This document shows, piece by piece, positions 26,386 to 34,947 of a stretch of 64,000 bases of DNA. This DNA comes from Acidimicrobiales bacterium (GTDB lineage: Bacteria > Actinomycetota > Acidimicrobiia > Acidimicrobiales > Acidimicrobilacustridaceae). The stretch's first letter is position 1. Every line of letters starts with the position of its first letter. The notes below the pieces were generated by a model. That model saw only the letters and a list, made by a program, of their open reading frames with translations, did not search any database and had not been told where the DNA came from. Both the position numbers and the translations under genes were made by a program. The stretch spans positions 1-64,000 of the forward strand of contig JAGYKS010000025.1 of the NCBI GenBank assembly GCA_018401565.1. The letters are read 5' to 3'.

Positions 26386-28638
26386 ATGTGGCGCACCAAC
26401 CGACCCGTGGCAGGCAGGACTTCCACGGGCCTGCTCGTCACGGTGCTCGTCACGATGCTCGTCACTGGGCTCGTCATCGGCGTCGGCGCTATTGGCATTG
26501 GTGTGGCCGGCGGTGTGGCAAGTGGTGTGGCTAGTGGTGTGAACGGGCCCAGCGGAACCGCCGGATCCCCGATCCCAGCCGTCGCCCAGATCAGTCAGGC
26601 ATCAATCAGTCAGGCATCGGGCAGTCAGGCATCGGGCAATCAGGCACCCGGAAACCAGGCAACTCTCAATCAGGCATCTGCGATCCCGATTCCCCGGCCG
26701 GTGTCGAACCCCCGGATCTCGCTGCAGTCACAGACCACGTTCGTGGGCGCCGGTGACACCTTCGACATGGTCATCGCACTGGCCGAGGCCACCGCCGACA
26801 CCCGGTTTTCGCTGGCCCTGTATCCGCCGGTGTCCAGCCGGATCCAGTTCGGTCAGACTCTCGGCGCCCGGCAACTCGGGACGCCACTGCAACGCTTCGA
26901 CGGCATCGCCGTGTCCGACCTTCCCGCCACCGAAACCGGCGGAATCGCCATCTCGCTGAGGGTTCCCGAGCCCGACGTGACCCCGGGTCCGTTCACCCTG
27001 CTGGTGACCGAACCGGGTGTGTACCCGATCACCATCACGGTCGACGGTGACGCCCCGGCAACCCCGCTGGTGACCCATGTCGTTCGCCTGGCCGTGCCCG
27101 ACGCGCCCTCGGTTGATGCGCCGCCGGTTGATGCGCCCCCGGTTGATGCGCCCGCATTCTCCGTCGGCATGCTGCTCGATCTGGCCGGGTCCGACGGCGT
27201 CGAAGGGGTCACGACGGCGCTGGCCGCACATCCGGGGGTGCCGGTCACGATTCGGGCAAGCCCGGAATCCCTTCAGGCCCTTGCCGGTAGCGGACCCACC
27301 GGGGCAACCACCGTTGCCAACCTGGCCACGGCCATTGGGGAGTCCGAGGTACTGCTGGACACCTGGGTACCCGTCGACATGGGGAGCCTGGTCGCTGCCT
27401 CGCTGGACACCTTCATCGACCGTCAACTGCTGACCGGGGCGTCGACGCTGCAGCAATTGCTCGGCACCACCGTGTCGGGCAGCACCTGGGTGATGGACCC
27501 GACCGTGGACCCCGCCGCACTGGACGCGCTGGCCAGCCGCGGGGTGGCCCGGGTGGTGCTCCCCGAGGGCATGGCCGAACCGCTCGACTCCAACCAGTTT
27601 CCGGTCACCCTCACCCGACCGTTCACCATCGCCACGTCGACCGACACCGAACTCCCGGCCATGCAGAGCGATCTGGTGCTGTCGGCGTTGCTGGAGTCGT
27701 CGCAGCAACCAGCCCTTGCCGCCAACCGGGTCCTCGCCGACCTGGCCGTTGTGGCCCTCGACCTCGCCGATCTGCCACGCGGCGTGATCGTGGACGCCAC
27801 CGTCCCAAACGTGCCAGATGCGACGATCTCGGCCGTGCTTGACGGCCTGCAGGTGGCGTCTCGACGCACTGCCACCATCGAGCCGCTGATGCAGGCCCGC
27901 AGCGTGGGCGACGTGTTCGCCAACACCGTCGCCGTCGGTGACCTCGACGGAGAAGACGACCTCGTGCGGTCCTGGACGTTCGACGACCCCGAGCCGCTGG
28001 GGGCGTTCCCCGGGCAACTGGCGGACGTGGATGCGCGCACGGCCACCCTGATCGGCACCGTGATGCCGGGACCCCTTGCCCCCGAAGCCAGCGCCACGGT
28101 GGGCGCCGTGAACCAGCTGGTGTTGGCCTCTGGCCGACGATCCCTCGACGGCACTGAGCGCACCAACTTGTTGACCGACGCCGAGGTGGCCATCGGGGCC
28201 GCCCTTGCCCCCATCGGGGTGCCAGAGCAGGGATCGATCACCCTCACCGCAGACGCCGGAGTCATACCCGTCACCCTCCAAAACGGCCGGGCCGATCCGG
28301 TTCGGGTGCAGCTCGAACTCACATCCGACAAGCTCGATTTCCCCGACGGCGACGCCGTTGAACTGATCCTGGAACCGGGAACCAACCGCCGGGAGGTCGC
28401 CGTGCAGGTCCGGGCCTCAGGCGGGTTCCCCGTCGAGATCAGGCTCAGCACCCCTGACAGTGCCATCCAGCTTGGCGAAGGACGGTTCACGGTGCGTTCG
28501 ACTGCCATCTCGGGAACCGGGCTGGCGTTGTCCATCGTGGCCGGCGTGTTCCTGGCTGGTTGGTGGGCCGTGCACCTGCGATCGGCCCGACGCAGCAAGC
28601 AGCTGGTGTCCGTCGGTACGCAACCACCGGAACAATGA
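26386..28638 (+). CDS. DUF6049 family secreted protein with membrane anchor
   Basis: A 750-residue exported protein. An N-terminal hydrophobic segment (about residues 14-45) is followed by a low-complexity stretch built on repeated QAS(G)NQ units, an Ig-like or beta-rich part, a repeated PPVDA stretch, and a large domain with FSVGMLLDLAGSDGVEGVTT and LDTWVPVDMGSLVA as in DUF6049. A C-terminal helix (ALSIVAGVFLAGWWAVHL) with basic residues after it would anchor it. In mycobacteria the homologue lies between pcnA/mutT and murJ. The function is unknown. ATG 26386 has GAGG in the right place; GTG 26377 overlapping the GNAT stop is an alternative. Confidence 0.8.
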   Translation: MWRTNRPVAGRTSTGLLVTVLVTMLVTGLVIGVGAIGIGVAGGVASGVASGVNGPSGTAGSPIPAVAQISQASISQASGSQASGNQAPGNQATLNQASAIPIPRPVSNPRISLQSQTTFVGAGDTFDMVIALAEATADTRFSLALYPPVSSRIQFGQTLGARQLGTPLQRFDGIAVSDLPATETGGIAISLRVPEPDVTPGPFTLLVTEPGVYPITITVDGDAPATPLVTHVVRLAVPDAPSVDAPPVDAPPVDAPAFSVGMLLDLAGSDGVEGVTTALAAHPGVPVTIRASPESLQALAGSGPTGATTVANLATAIGESEVLLDTWVPVDMGSLVAASLDTFIDRQLLTGASTLQQLLGTTVSGSTWVMDPTVDPAALDALASRGVARVVLPEGMAEPLDSNQFPVTLTRPFTIATSTDTELPAMQSDLVLSALLESSQQPALAANRVLADLAVVALDLADLPRGVIVDATVPNVPDATISAVLDGLQVASRRTATIEPLMQARSVGDVFANTVAVGDLDGEDDLVRSWTFDDPEPLGAFPGQLADVDARTATLIGTVMPGPLAPEASATVGAVNQLVLASGRRSLDGTERTNLLTDAEVAIGAALAPIGVPEQGSITLTADAGVIPVTLQNGRADPVRVQLELTSDKLDFPDGDAVELILEPGTNRREVAVQVRASGGFPVEIRLSTPDSAIQLGEGRFTVRSTAISGTGLALSIVAGVFLAGWWAVHLRSARRSKQLVSVGTQPPEQ

Positions 28639-29592
28639 CGGTCCATATCGTCACCGACAGTGCCGCCGATCTCACCGCGGAGCAGGTCCAACGCCTCGGG
28701 GTCACGGTGGTGCCGCTGACGGTACGGCTGGGCGACCACGAATTCACCGATGTCGACGGACCCCAACGAAGCGCATTCCACCGTCAACTGGCCGATGGAT
28801 CGCACCTGCCGCACACTGCCGCTCCGGCCCCGGGGGCGTTTGTCGACGCCTTCATGGCCGCCGCCGCCACCGGTGCCGACGCCGTGGTCTGCATCACGAT
28901 GTCAGCCGAGCTGTCGGGCACCATCGACGCTGCCCGCACGGCGGCCCTTGTGGTGCACAACGCCCACGGCGCGCGAGGCACCCGGCGCGCCCGGCGCGCC
29001 CGGCGTGCACGAGGCCCACGGTGCGCCAGACGTGCACGTTGTGGACAGTGGCGCCGTGAGTGCCGGGCTTGGGAGCATCGTCGGGTGTGCCGCGGCAGCG
29101 GCAGCAAGCGGCGCCGACGCCGTTGCCATCGTGGCGCTGGTCAACAGCCTCACCCCAACCGTGCGCACCTACGCCATGCTCGACACCCTCGAGTACCTCC
29201 GCAAGGGCGGCCGCATCGGCGGTGCAGCTGCGGCGCTGGCGACGATGCTGGCCATCAAGCCGGTGGTGACCCTGACCGCCGCCGGGATCGACCTCGCCGC
29301 CCGGCCCCGCACCCGCCGACGGGCCATGGAATGGATGCACAACCAACTGGTGTGCGCCCAGAGCGACGATGGCCCGCTTGCCGACGTCACGGTCATCCAC
29401 ACCCTGGACCCCGACGGGGGTCGGGCCAACGGTGCCGACCAACTGGTTGCCATGCTGACGCCGACGGTGGCGCCGCTCCCGGTGGGGGTGTGTGCGGTGG
29501 GGGCGGTCATCGCCTCGCACAGTGGACCCGGGATGATCGGGGTGAGCTGGCGCACAACAACACGGCCGGCCGTTCAACCACCGGTAACCTGA
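28635..29592 (+). CDS. DegV family fatty-acid-binding protein, frameshifted
   Basis: DegV proteins bind fatty acids and feed fatty-acid kinases. The N-terminal half has the family start VHIVTDSAADLTAEQVQRLG, PAPGAFVDAF and ITMSAELSGTIDAAR (SGT lipid-headgroup motif). The frame shifts near 28972-28975, followed by a repeated GGCGCGCCC stretch that encodes (PGA)n; it then continues VHVVDSGAVSAGLG, LEYLRKGGRIGGAAAALATM and IKPVVTLTAAGI. The ATG at 28635 overlaps the DUF6049 stop. It is normally soluble; here it precedes a protein kinase gene by eight bases. Confidence 0.82.
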
Positions 29593-29599
29593 GGCGGCC

Positions 29600-30834
29600 G
29601 TGACCGACACTCCCTTTCCCGGTGGTCCGCCGGGCACACCCACCAGCCCATCAGGCGCCGGCGTCGTACTGTGCGGCCGCTACCGCCTCGAGCGCCACAT
29701 CGCCAGCGGTGGCATGGGAGAGGTCTGGCAGGCCACCGACACCGAACTTGGTCGACGCATCGCGGTCAAGCTCCTGCATCCGCACCTGTCGGGAGATCCC
29801 GACGTGGTTGCCCGGTTCCGCCGCGAAGCCCGGGCTGCTGCCCGTCTGCACCACCCCGCCATCGTGGCGGTGTACGACACCTGCAACGACGGCGGTCGCG
29901 AGGCCATCGTGCTGCAACTCATTGACGGGCCGTCGCTGCGCCAGTACCTCGACCGGGTTGGTCGACTCACCGACGACCAGGCCATCACCATCGCCATCTC
30001 GGTGGCCGAAGGTCTTGGTGTGGCCCACGCCGCCGGACTCGTGCACCGTGACATCAAACCCGCCAACATCCTGTTCGGTGAGCAACGGGCCATGGTCACC
30101 GATTTCGGGGTGGCCAAGGCGCTCGACGAGGTCGACAACACCACCACCGGCACATTGCTGGGTTCAGTCAGGTATCTGAGCCCCGAACAGGTGCAGGGCA
30201 CCACTCCAGATGGACGCAGCGACCTGTACTCCCTCGGTGTGGTGCTCTACGAGTGCGTCACCGGGGCCACCCCCTGGCAGGGCGCCACTCCTGCGGCCAC
30301 GGCCCTGGCCCGTCTCGACCAACCCCTGGTGCCCCCCGGCCAACTCAACCCGACGATGTCGGCAGGGCTCGAGCACGTCATCACCACCCTGCTGGCCAGG
30401 TCGCCTGATGACCGGTACCCCGATGCAGCAACCCTCGTCGGGGTACTCCAGGCACTCACCGATCAGGACCCGGCAGTGCCATCAGTCGAGGCCACGCCCC
30501 CACCGCAGTGGATGGCCGACCGCACCGAGGCCCTGACATCACACACCGACAGCATCCCTGCTGAACACGACCCCGCCAGTCGTCGTGACGCCGCGGGACA
30601 GGACGCCGTGGGCAACGGGCACGGCAACGCTGACGACAAATGGGCTGACGACGAATGGGCCGACGACGAGCGACGCCTGACGACGAATGGGGCGACGGTC
30701 ATGAAATCAGTGCGTCACGACGGCGCCGCCAGATTGGCCACCTCGTGATCACCGTGTTGGTCATCATCGCCATCGTCGTCATCGTGGCCCTGGTAGGCGA
30801 CACGGGCAACATTCAGTTGCTGCCCGGCCAATGA
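29600..30834 (+). CDS. Serine/threonine protein kinase with C-terminal anchor, frameshifted
   Basis: PknB-type kinase. Glycine loop ASGGMGEVW, Lys57 in IAVKLLHPH, HRDIKPANIL (about 149-158), DFGVAKA (168-174) and GSVRYLSPEQ are all intact, so the enzyme should be active. After the kinase domain comes an acidic linker with repeated ADDEW units. The frame shifts near 30675-30690; the corrected reading gives DDEWGDGHEISASRRRRQ and one membrane helix (LVITVLVIIAIVVIVALVG), then about ten residues outside. No PASTA sensor domain follows, so its signal input is unclear. GTG 29600 is the start. It lies in the interval where mycobacteria carry murJ. Confidence 0.85.
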
Positions 30835-30862
30835 TCGGGCCCGCAGCACTAGGCTGCGCACG

Positions 30863-31246
30863 ATGACCGCGCCAGACCACTCACACAAACCGGCCATGGA
30901 TCCGGTGACCCCAGACGCTGGGAACCCCGCCGCCACCCGGTCGTCCGGTGGCGTCGCCGCCGATGCCGACTGGCCCGTGCAGGCCACCCGCTCCATCGTG
31001 CAGGTGGTCGACACCGTGCGCGACAAGACGTCGGGGCCGGCCATCACCGCCGTGGCCAGCATCGTGTACGGCATCGTGGCCGTGATGGGCGTGGCCATTT
31101 TGGCCATCGTCCTGACCGCCGCCACCGTGCGGGGCCTTGAACTGCTGTTGTGGCGCAAGGTCTGGGCCGCCTACCTGGTTCTGGCCGTCATCTCGCTGGC
31201 CGGTGGGCTGCTGTGCTGGTCGCGCCGGGCCACGGTTCCCCGCTGA
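30863..31246 (+). CDS. Small two-helix membrane protein
   Basis: A 127-residue protein with a polar N-terminus of about 50 residues and two membrane helices (about residues 62-84 and 100-118). The sequence ASIVYGIVAVMGVAILAIVL and AAYLVLAVISLAGGLLCW resembles small actinobacterial membrane proteins of unknown role. It begins 29 bases after the kinase stop and may be cotranscribed with it. Confidence 0.65.
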   Translation: MTAPDHSHKPAMDPVTPDAGNPAATRSSGGVAADADWPVQATRSIVQVVDTVRDKTSGPAITAVASIVYGIVAVMGVAILAIVLTAATVRGLELLLWRKVWAAYLVLAVISLAGGLLCWSRRATVPR

Positions 31247-31377
31247 CAGGCACTGATCCCAGTCACGCGCGAACCACTCCCCCAGAACGCAGTCCCCCCC
31301 GAACGCAATCCCCCCGAACACCAGCCGCCCCGCCGCTTTCACCGCATCGGGACGAATTCTCTGCAAAGGCGCACCCC

Positions 31378-32340
31378 ATGGAACAAGGCAATCCACGCAA
31401 GGTCATCATCATCGGCTCGGGCCCGGCCGGCCTCACCGCTGCGGTGTACACCGCCCGAGCCAGCCTCGAGCCGCTCATGATCGAGGGTGAGCCCTCGTCC
31501 ACCAGTGACCAGCCCGGCGGGCAGCTCATGCTCACCACCGAGGTGGAGAACTTCCCGGGATTCCCCGATGGGATCATGGGTCCCGAGCTCATGGAACGCA
31601 TGCGGGCACAGGCCGAGAGGTTCGGGACCGAAATCATCACGGAAAAGGTGAGCCGGGTTGAGCTGGGCCAACGTCCGTTCCAGGTGTGGATCGGCGACCC
31701 CACCACCCCCGAACCCACCCATACGGCTGAGTCCATCATCATCGCCACCGGGGCAAAGTCGCTGATGCTGGGGATCGAGGGCGAAAGCCGGTTGCTGGGC
31801 CATGGTGTGTCCACCTGCGCCACGTGCGACGGGTTCTTCTTCCGCGACCAGCACATCGTGGTGGTGGGCGGTGGCGACTCGGCAGCCGAGGAAGCCCTGT
31901 TTTTGACCAAGTTCGCCACCACGGTCACCGTGGTGCACCGGCGTGAGGAGCTCCGGGCGTCCAAGATCATGCAGGACCGCCTGTTCAACAACGAAAAGGT
32001 CCGGTTCGCCTGGAACAGCACGGTTGACCAGCTCGTGGGTACCGACCGCCTCGAGGGTGTCCGACTCCGTAACCTCCAGACCGACGAGGTGACCGACCTC
32101 GACGCCACCGGACTGTTCGTGGCCATCGGTCACCGGCCCAGCACCGACCTGTTCACCGGGCAACTGGACCTCGAGGACTCGGGATACCTCATCACCCACG
32201 ACGGGAGCCTCACCAGCGTGGATGGCGTGTTCGCCTGCGGCGACGTGCAGGACCACACCTACCGCCAGGCCATCACGGCCGCCGGTTCGGGCTGCATGGC
32301 CGCCATCGACGCCGAACGCTGGCTGGAATCCCAGCACTGA
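31378..32340 (+). CDS. trxB: Thioredoxin reductase
   Basis: A 320-residue flavoprotein that reduces thioredoxin with NADPH. FAD-binding VIIIGSGPAGLTAAVYTARA, redox-active CATC (Cys147 and Cys150), NADPH-binding IVVVGGGDSAAEEALFLTKF and GVFACGDVQDHTYRQAITAA are all present. ATG 31378 is preceded by AAAGG. It is followed 109 bases later by trxA, as in other actinobacteria. Confidence 0.96.
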   Translation: MEQGNPRKVIIIGSGPAGLTAAVYTARASLEPLMIEGEPSSTSDQPGGQLMLTTEVENFPGFPDGIMGPELMERMRAQAERFGTEIITEKVSRVELGQRPFQVWIGDPTTPEPTHTAESIIIATGAKSLMLGIEGESRLLGHGVSTCATCDGFFFRDQHIVVVGGGDSAAEEALFLTKFATTVTVVHRREELRASKIMQDRLFNNEKVRFAWNSTVDQLVGTDRLEGVRLRNLQTDEVTDLDATGLFVAIGHRPSTDLFTGQLDLEDSGYLITHDGSLTSVDGVFACGDVQDHTYRQAITAAGSGCMAAIDAERWLESQH

Positions 32341-32449
32341 CACGGCGCGCTACGGTGGAATACCGCCCGCCGGAGCCGGTTGCAGGTTCTGACGCAAGCG
32401 TGCTGACTGCCGACCGGGCGGCCAGACGCACCATCACGAGGATGACGAC

Positions 32450-32777
32450 ATGGCTGACAACATCACCACGCTGACCGCAGCAACGTTTGCCGAGACCATC
32501 GGGGCGCGCCGAGCTGCCCGTTCTGGTCGACTTCTGGGCTGAATGGTGTGGCCCGTGCAAGATGATCGCCCCGGTGCTGGCCGAGATCGCCGATGAGCAC
32601 CCCGACGACATCCGCATCGCCAAGCTCAATGTTGACGAGCATCCCGACATCGCCCGTCAGTTCTCGGTCATGAGCATCCCGACCATGATCGTGTTTCGCG
32701 ACGGCCAGGAAGTGAAACGGCTGGTTGGCGCCAAGGGCAAAGGCCAGATGTTGCAGGATCTGGACGAGTACCTCTGA
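32450..32777 (+). CDS. trxA: Thioredoxin, frameshifted
   Basis: A thioredoxin of about 108 residues. The start MADNITTLTAATFAETIG is followed by a frame break near 32509, where CC should probably be C. Restored, it reads ELPVLVDFWAEWCGPCKMIA with the active-site WCGPC, then IRIAKLNVDEHPDIARQFSV and SIPTMIVFRDGQEVKRLVGA (cis-Pro). ATG 32450 has GAGG nine bases upstream. It is the partner of the adjacent TrxB and reduces protein disulphides in the cytoplasm. Confidence 0.92.
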
Positions 32778-32913
32778 CGCCTGTCCGCCCGCACCCTGCT
32801 CCCTGCTTCCGATCAACCGGTGCTTCCGGTCAACCGGCGGTCTGCCTCACCGACGCCCGGCAGGACGCCTCCTGGTTGTGTCTGGGTGCCACTGACATGC
32901 CGACTTCCCGCCA

Positions 32914-33918
32914 ATGACGCCCCCCGACACCACCCCCCCGGGGCATCCCGCGCTCCCCATGGCCGAGGGCGACCAGGGTGGGGCCGTGCGCGACCTTCAG
33001 CGCCGACTCACCGCTGTGGGCCTGCACACCGCGGCTGACGGGGTATTCGGTCCACACACCCGTCAGATGTTGAATTCTTTTCAACAGAGCCGGGGTCTGA
33101 TGGTTTCCGACGTGTGTGACACCTCCACGTGGGCGGCGCTGGTTGAGGCGGGCTTTGCGCTGGGCGATCGACTGCTGTATCTGACCCGGCCCATGACCCG
33201 AGGTGACGACGTTGCCCAGCTCCAGCAGCATCTCGGAGGCCTGGGGTTCGATGCCGGCAGGATCGACGGGATCTTCGGGCCCGACACCGACCATGCCCTG
33301 AGGGAATTCCAGCGCAACAGTGGTCTGACCATTGACGGCCTCGGTGGGCCTGCCACCCTGCACCACCTGGGTCGACTCGGCAACCGGATTGATCGTCCCG
33401 CCGCCGTGGCAGGCGTGCGTGAACGCGAACGACTCCGCAGTGCACCCCGGAACCTTCACCAGCGACGGGTGGTGGTCGCCCATGGCGGTGGCGTGGACGC
33501 CATAGCCCACGCCCTGGCCAGAAGCCTTGGAGAGGCGGGGGCCGAGGTGGTTGTCATCCAGCACCATGACCCTTCGGCAGTCGCCCGTCAGGCCAACGAA
33601 TTCCGGAGCGAACTCCTCATCGACCTTGAGGTGGGCGATGCACCCACGTGGTGCGCGTACTACCGCTCCGGTGACTTCGAATCCACCGGGGGCAGGCGAT
33701 TGGCCGAGATCATGACCCCCGTCCTGATCGGTGTTGGTCTTGCTGGGGCCCCTGCACAAGGCATGCGGCTGCCCACACTGCGGGAATCACGCATGCCGGC
33801 GGTCATGATCCATATCGGCCCCACCAGTGAAGCCGTGACCAACGCCGCCGCCATCACCGCCGCCTGCACCGAAGCCATCGCCGCATGGATCAGGGATCCT
33901 CTCGACCCTGAAGTCTGA
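32914..33918 (+). CDS. cwlM: CwlM-like peptidoglycan-binding pseudo-amidase
   Basis: A 334-residue protein with two peptidoglycan-binding domains (about residues 20-75, VRDLQRRLTAVGLHTAADGV, and 100-155, LQQHLGGLGFDAGRIDGIFG) followed by an amidase_3-like domain. The arrangement and the place between trxA and parB match mycobacterial CwlM, a catalytically inactive regulator of MurA. Here too the zinc ligands look lost: the expected DPGHGG is VAHGGG, the usual SLHAN strand is LLIDLEVGD without His, and the final Glu region reads VMIHIGPTSE. There is no signal peptide, so it is probably cytoplasmic, as CwlM is. ATG 32959 is an alternative start. Confidence 0.82.
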   Translation: MTPPDTTPPGHPALPMAEGDQGGAVRDLQRRLTAVGLHTAADGVFGPHTRQMLNSFQQSRGLMVSDVCDTSTWAALVEAGFALGDRLLYLTRPMTRGDDVAQLQQHLGGLGFDAGRIDGIFGPDTDHALREFQRNSGLTIDGLGGPATLHHLGRLGNRIDRPAAVAGVRERERLRSAPRNLHQRRVVVAHGGGVDAIAHALARSLGEAGAEVVVIQHHDPSAVARQANEFRSELLIDLEVGDAPTWCAYYRSGDFESTGGRRLAEIMTPVLIGVGLAGAPAQGMRLPTLRESRMPAVMIHIGPTSEAVTNAAAITAACTEAIAAWIRDPLDPEV

Positions 33919-33991
33919 ACCTCCAGCGATGATTTGAGGGCCAAAAACCCTCGATCAAACCCCTCGCATCATGAGGTGAACCTGAGGTTGA

Positions 33992-34016
33992 CCACAGCTT
34001 TGTCCACATCCTGTGG
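33992..34016. promoter_or_regulatory. DnaA box inside a small inverted repeat
   Basis: A perfect TTGTCCACA (34000-34008) is framed by CCACAG (33992-33997) and CTGTGG (34011-34016). It lies between the convergent cwlM and parB genes, 8 kb from dnaA. A weak hairpin GAGGG/CCCTC at 33936-33952 precedes it. Confidence 0.5.
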
Positions 34017-34056
34017 AGAAACCCTTGAGGCCGTGGTCACCCCCAGCAATCAAGTG

Positions 34057-34947
34057 TCAGTCGTCGGTCTCGCGACCGTTGACGACAACCCGGAAAATCC
34101 GGTCCAGGTCGTCCAGATTGGCGAAATCCACCACGAGTCGTCCTCGGCGACCCGACATGGTCACGGCAACCCGGGTATCAAGATGCTCGGCCAGTCGACT
34201 CTCCACCTCGAGCAACGCGGCGGGCTTGGAGGGGCGTGATCCGGCACCCTCATCTTCCTCGTCGTCGGCATATTGTGCTGCAACGAGGCGGCGGACGGCC
34301 TCCTCGGTCTCCCGCACGGTGAGTTCCTCAGACACGATCCGCTCGGCCAGACTCAGCTGGGCGTCGTCTGACTCAATGGCCAGCAGCGCCCGCGCATGAC
34401 CAGCGGTGAGGGAACCCTCAACCAAAAGCCGCTGCACCGAAGGGGGAAGGGCCAGAAGCCGGATCGTGTTCGCCACCGCCGACCGGCTTCGCCCCACCCG
34501 ACTGGCCACCTCGTCCTGGGTGAGGGCGAATTCATCGATCAGTTGTTGATAACCGGCAGCTTCCTCGAGGGGGTTGAGGTCCTCACGGTGAAGGTTCTCG
34601 ACCAGCGCCTGCTGGAGTGACTCATTGTCATCAATGACCCGCACCAGTGCCGGGATACTCTCCAGGCCCACCAACTGTGAAGCTCGCCACCGACGCTCCC
34701 CGGCGATCAGTTCGTAGGTGTCATCACCCAATGGGCGCACCAGAACCGGCTGCAGGACTCCCAGCGCCTCAATTGAGGCAGCAAGTGACGCCAGGGCGTC
34801 GTCGTCGAACGCCGTCCGTGGCTGGTGGGGGTTGACGGTGATGGTCGTGATCGGGATCTCACGCAGTTCCGTTCCCTCAGGCGCCACGCTGGTCGCCTCA
34901 GGCAACAATGCGTTGAGTCCCTTACCCAGTCCGCTTCGGCGTGCCAT
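34057..34947 (-). CDS. parB: Chromosome-partitioning protein ParB
   Basis: A 296-residue CTP-dependent DNA clamp that loads at parS and helps segregate origins. It starts MARRSGLGKGLNALLPE, followed by the N-terminal domain with NPHQPRTAFD and the CTP-binding box GERRWRA, then a helix-turn-helix (LTQDEVASRVGRSRSAVANT) and a C-terminal dimerisation domain. ATG 34947 is within the last codons of parA (26-base overlap), so the two are coupled; the longer open frame upstream is only parA read in another frame. Confidence 0.96.
   Translation of the reverse strand: MARRSGLGKGLNALLPEATSVAPEGTELREIPITTITVNPHQPRTAFDDDALASLAASIEALGVLQPVLVRPLGDDTYELIAGERRWRASQLVGLESIPALVRVIDDNESLQQALVENLHREDLNPLEEAAGYQQLIDEFALTQDEVASRVGRSRSAVANTIRLLALPPSVQRLLVEGSLTAGHARALLAIESDDAQLSLAERIVSEELTVRETEEAVRRLVAAQYADDEEDEGAGSRPSKPAALLEVESRLAEHLDTRVAVTMSGRRGRLVVDFANLDDLDRIFRVVVNGRETDD

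Noticed and set aside
26728-28281. Long minus-strand open frame opposite the DUF6049 gene
   Set aside because: High-GC shadow of the real gene, with no start signal or recognisable family; the same holds for long antisense frames opposite pcnA, ino1, gyrB, PBP and trxB.
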